Of a stretch of DNA of 64,000 bases, positions 62,875 through 64,000 are shown in pieces. This DNA is from Kosakonia sp. SMBL-WEM22. Lineage in GTDB: Bacteria > Pseudomonadota > Gammaproteobacteria > Enterobacterales > Enterobacteriaceae. Each line of letters begins with the position of its first letter. The first letter of the stretch is position 1. The notes below the pieces were generated by a model that saw nothing but the letters and a program-made list of their open reading frames with translations, had not been told where the DNA came from and ran no database searches. The stretch is from positions 4,960,001 to 5,024,000 of the forward strand of contig NZ_CP051488.1 of the NCBI RefSeq assembly GCF_014490785.1, in the 5' to 3' direction. The translations under genes were made by a program, and so were the position numbers.

Positions 62875-63264
62875 TTATTTCACTTTTCGGCTCAGCTCAT
62901 CAAGCTGCTTCTCAAGGGTGCTAATACTGCGCTGCATATCATCGACTTTACGGCTGAGATCGTCATTATTTCTTTTCAGCTCATCCCTTTCGCGGCCGAG
63001 CTTTTCAAGGTCACTTTCCATATCTTTAATTTTTCCCTGCTGCTTAGGGTAATCGCGCTGAATCTCGGAAAGGGTTCTTGCGCTAAGGCCAGATGCCGTT
63101 GAGATATACGCTTTCCCCCCAGAAGATGAGCCACTTTCATAGGTCATAATTGCATCGCCACTAACCTGGCTGGACATCATATATACGGGAGATTCTGATG
63201 CCTGGCTGAAGGTAGCGGGTAACAACGTTAGCAATCCTGTCGCGAAAACAACCGATCTGTTCAT
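62875..63264 (-). CDS. Secreted coiled-coil protein of unknown function
   Basis: This is a 129-residue protein. A signal peptide (MNRSVVFATGLLTLLPATFS) is cleaved near SQA-SE (residue 22). A Ser/Gly-rich stretch follows (GSSSGGKAY), then a long heptad-patterned helix from about 60 to the end (IKDMESDLEKLGRERDELKR...LEKQLDELSRKVK). AGGA is well placed for the ATG at 63264. It may be an Lpp-like or adaptor periplasmic protein; I do not recognise the family. It is convergent with the vgrG unit. Confidence 0.75.
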   Translation of the reverse strand: MNRSVVFATGLLTLLPATFSQASESPVYMMSSQVSGDAIMTYESGSSSGGKAYISTASGLSARTLSEIQRDYPKQQGKIKDMESDLEKLGRERDELKRNNDDLSRKVDDMQRSISTLEKQLDELSRKVK

Positions 63265-63581
63265 ACTCATCCTTAGTGTCCACTCTGTGTGGTGTTAACG
63301 ACGCTATATATATATGAAAACCAGAGTTTGTCTCCTACCTCTTTTCAGTAGCGTTGAAGGGTAAAAAATCAGCGTCGGATGATTGTGAAGTGCGTGGGAA
63401 AGCGCGTGGCAGAGGCGGCGTTTTTGCGTAAATTTTATTCGGTCAGGGCGAGCAGCCTCGCCTTTTCAGCTACATTTGGATTGTCATAAAAATAAAACAT
63501 CAGAGAATTGTTAAGGTGTTATCTAACCTTAATGCTTTGATTTTTTTATCTAATAAATATTGTTGCTGCGAAAAGCTGTCG

Positions 63582-63632
63582 CTGTCATTAAACAGTAACA
63601 ATCGTTGCATATAACTGTCATCAAAGTGTCCT
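63582..63632 (+). promoter_or_regulatory. Two Pho boxes of the pstS promoter
   Basis: CTGTCATTAAACAGTAAC (63582-63599) and CTGTCATCAAAGTGTCCT (63615-63632) fit the PhoB box pattern CTGTCAT-A4-CTGTCAT with 33-bp spacing. They are followed by TATTTTGCT as -10 region, as in E. coli pstS. The rest of the gap 63265-63580 is AT-rich (including ATATATATAT near 63306) with no ORF. Confidence 0.88.
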
Positions 63633-63687
63633 ATTTTGCTCCGAGTAGCAACTCAAACAACGATTTACGATTCCTGCAGGAGACATT

Positions 63688-64000
63688 ATGAACGTTATGC
63701 GTACCACTGTCGCAACTGTTGTCGCCGCGACCTTTTCTCTGAGTGCTTTTGCTGTCAATGCCGCAGCTAGCCTGACTGGTGCGGGCGCAACTTTCCCTGC
63801 GCCGGTGTATGCCAAGTGGGCTGATACCTACCAAAAAGAGACGGGCAATAAGGTCAACTATCAGGGCATCGGCTCCTCCGGTGGCGTGAAGCAGATCACC
63901 GCCAAAACCGTTGATTTCGGCGCATCCGATGCACCGCTCTCTGACGAAAAACTCTCCCAGGAAGGTCTGTTCCAGTTCCCGACGGTGATCGGCGGTATCG
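63688..64000 (+). CDS. pstS: PstS, periplasmic phosphate-binding protein (3' end cut by window)
   Basis: The first 104 codons are present. A signal peptide (MNVMRTTVATVVAATFSLSA) is cleaved near residue 25 (VNAAA-SL). The mature protein opens with the phosphate-binding loop GAGATFPAP and has GIGSSGGVKQI and DFGASDAPL. CAGGAGAC precedes the ATG. It binds inorganic phosphate for PstCAB under PhoB control. Confidence 0.98.
   Translation, partial: MNVMRTTVATVVAATFSLSAFAVNAAASLTGAGATFPAPVYAKWADTYQKETGNKVNYQGIGSSGGVKQITAKTVDFGASDAPLSDEKLSQEGLFQFPTVIGGI

Noticed and set aside
60114..63300. Tn7 or Tn7-like remnant after glmS
   Set aside because: No Tn7 end (TGTGGG...), no tns gene and no 5-bp duplication could be seen; the accessory genes may have arrived in another way.

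Overview
This is a chromosomal segment from a member of the Enterobacteriaceae. Almost every gene has a recognisable Escherichia coli counterpart of the same length and, locally, the same order (fabY-dtd-yihY-yihX, bipA-glnA-glnL-glnG, hemN-yihI, engB-polA, dsbA-srkA-yihD-mobA-mobB, yieP-hsrA, rbsDACBKR, kup, ravA-viaA, asnA/asnC, mioC-oriC-mnmG-rsmG, atpIBEFHAGDC, glmU-glmS, pstS). The sequence itself does not fix the genus. The pectate lyase gene pelX and an orphan T6SS spike gene would suit a plant- or soil-associated relative of Enterobacter, Kosakonia or Klebsiella, but that is inference.

Layout. 1-4.9 kb: end of fdhE, an alpha/beta hydrolase, and a tightly overlapping yihX-yihY-dtd-fabY operon. 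5-11.5 kb: bipA, then the nitrogen-control genes glnA, glnL and glnG with sigma-54 and NtrC sites, and the small gene yshB. 11.5-18 kb: hemN, a 57-codon unannotated ORF, yihI, the sRNA csrC, engB, the sRNA Spot 42 (with its SpfP micro-ORF) and polA. 18-22.4 kb: yihG, dsbA-srkA, yihD, mobAB. 22.4-28 kb: a complete rRNA operon on the minus strand (16S, tRNA-Glu, 23S, 5S) with an ERIC-type repeat in its 23S-5S spacer. 28-36.1 kb: yieP-hsrA and the ribose operon. 36-42.8 kb: kup, ravA-viaA, asnA, asnC. 42.9-46.4 kb: mioC, the replication origin oriC, mnmG, rsmG. 46.9-53.9 kb: the F1Fo ATP synthase operon. 53.9-56.7 kb: an accessory insertion between atpC and glmU, with a CRP-flanked micro-ORF or small RNA and pelX under apparent KdgR control. 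56.7-60.1 kb: glmU-glmS (amino-sugar synthesis). 60.2-63.3 kb: a second accessory insertion at the glmS/attTn7 locus, with vgrG, a small membrane protein and a secreted coiled-coil protein. 63.6 kb to the end: Pho boxes and the start of pstS.

The most interesting points are these. (1) A small gene/RNA candidate at 53985-54221 has two perfect CRP palindromes, a well-formed promoter, a strong Shine-Dalgarno and a terminator. (2) The single rRNA operon joins flanks (yieP and mobB) that lie at two different rrn operons in E. coli, which implies an rrn-mediated rearrangement or a misassembly. (3) An ERIC element sits inside the transcribed 23S-5S spacer. (4) The vgrG start codon lies directly behind the glmS terminator. 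(5) pelX has two KdgR-like operators.
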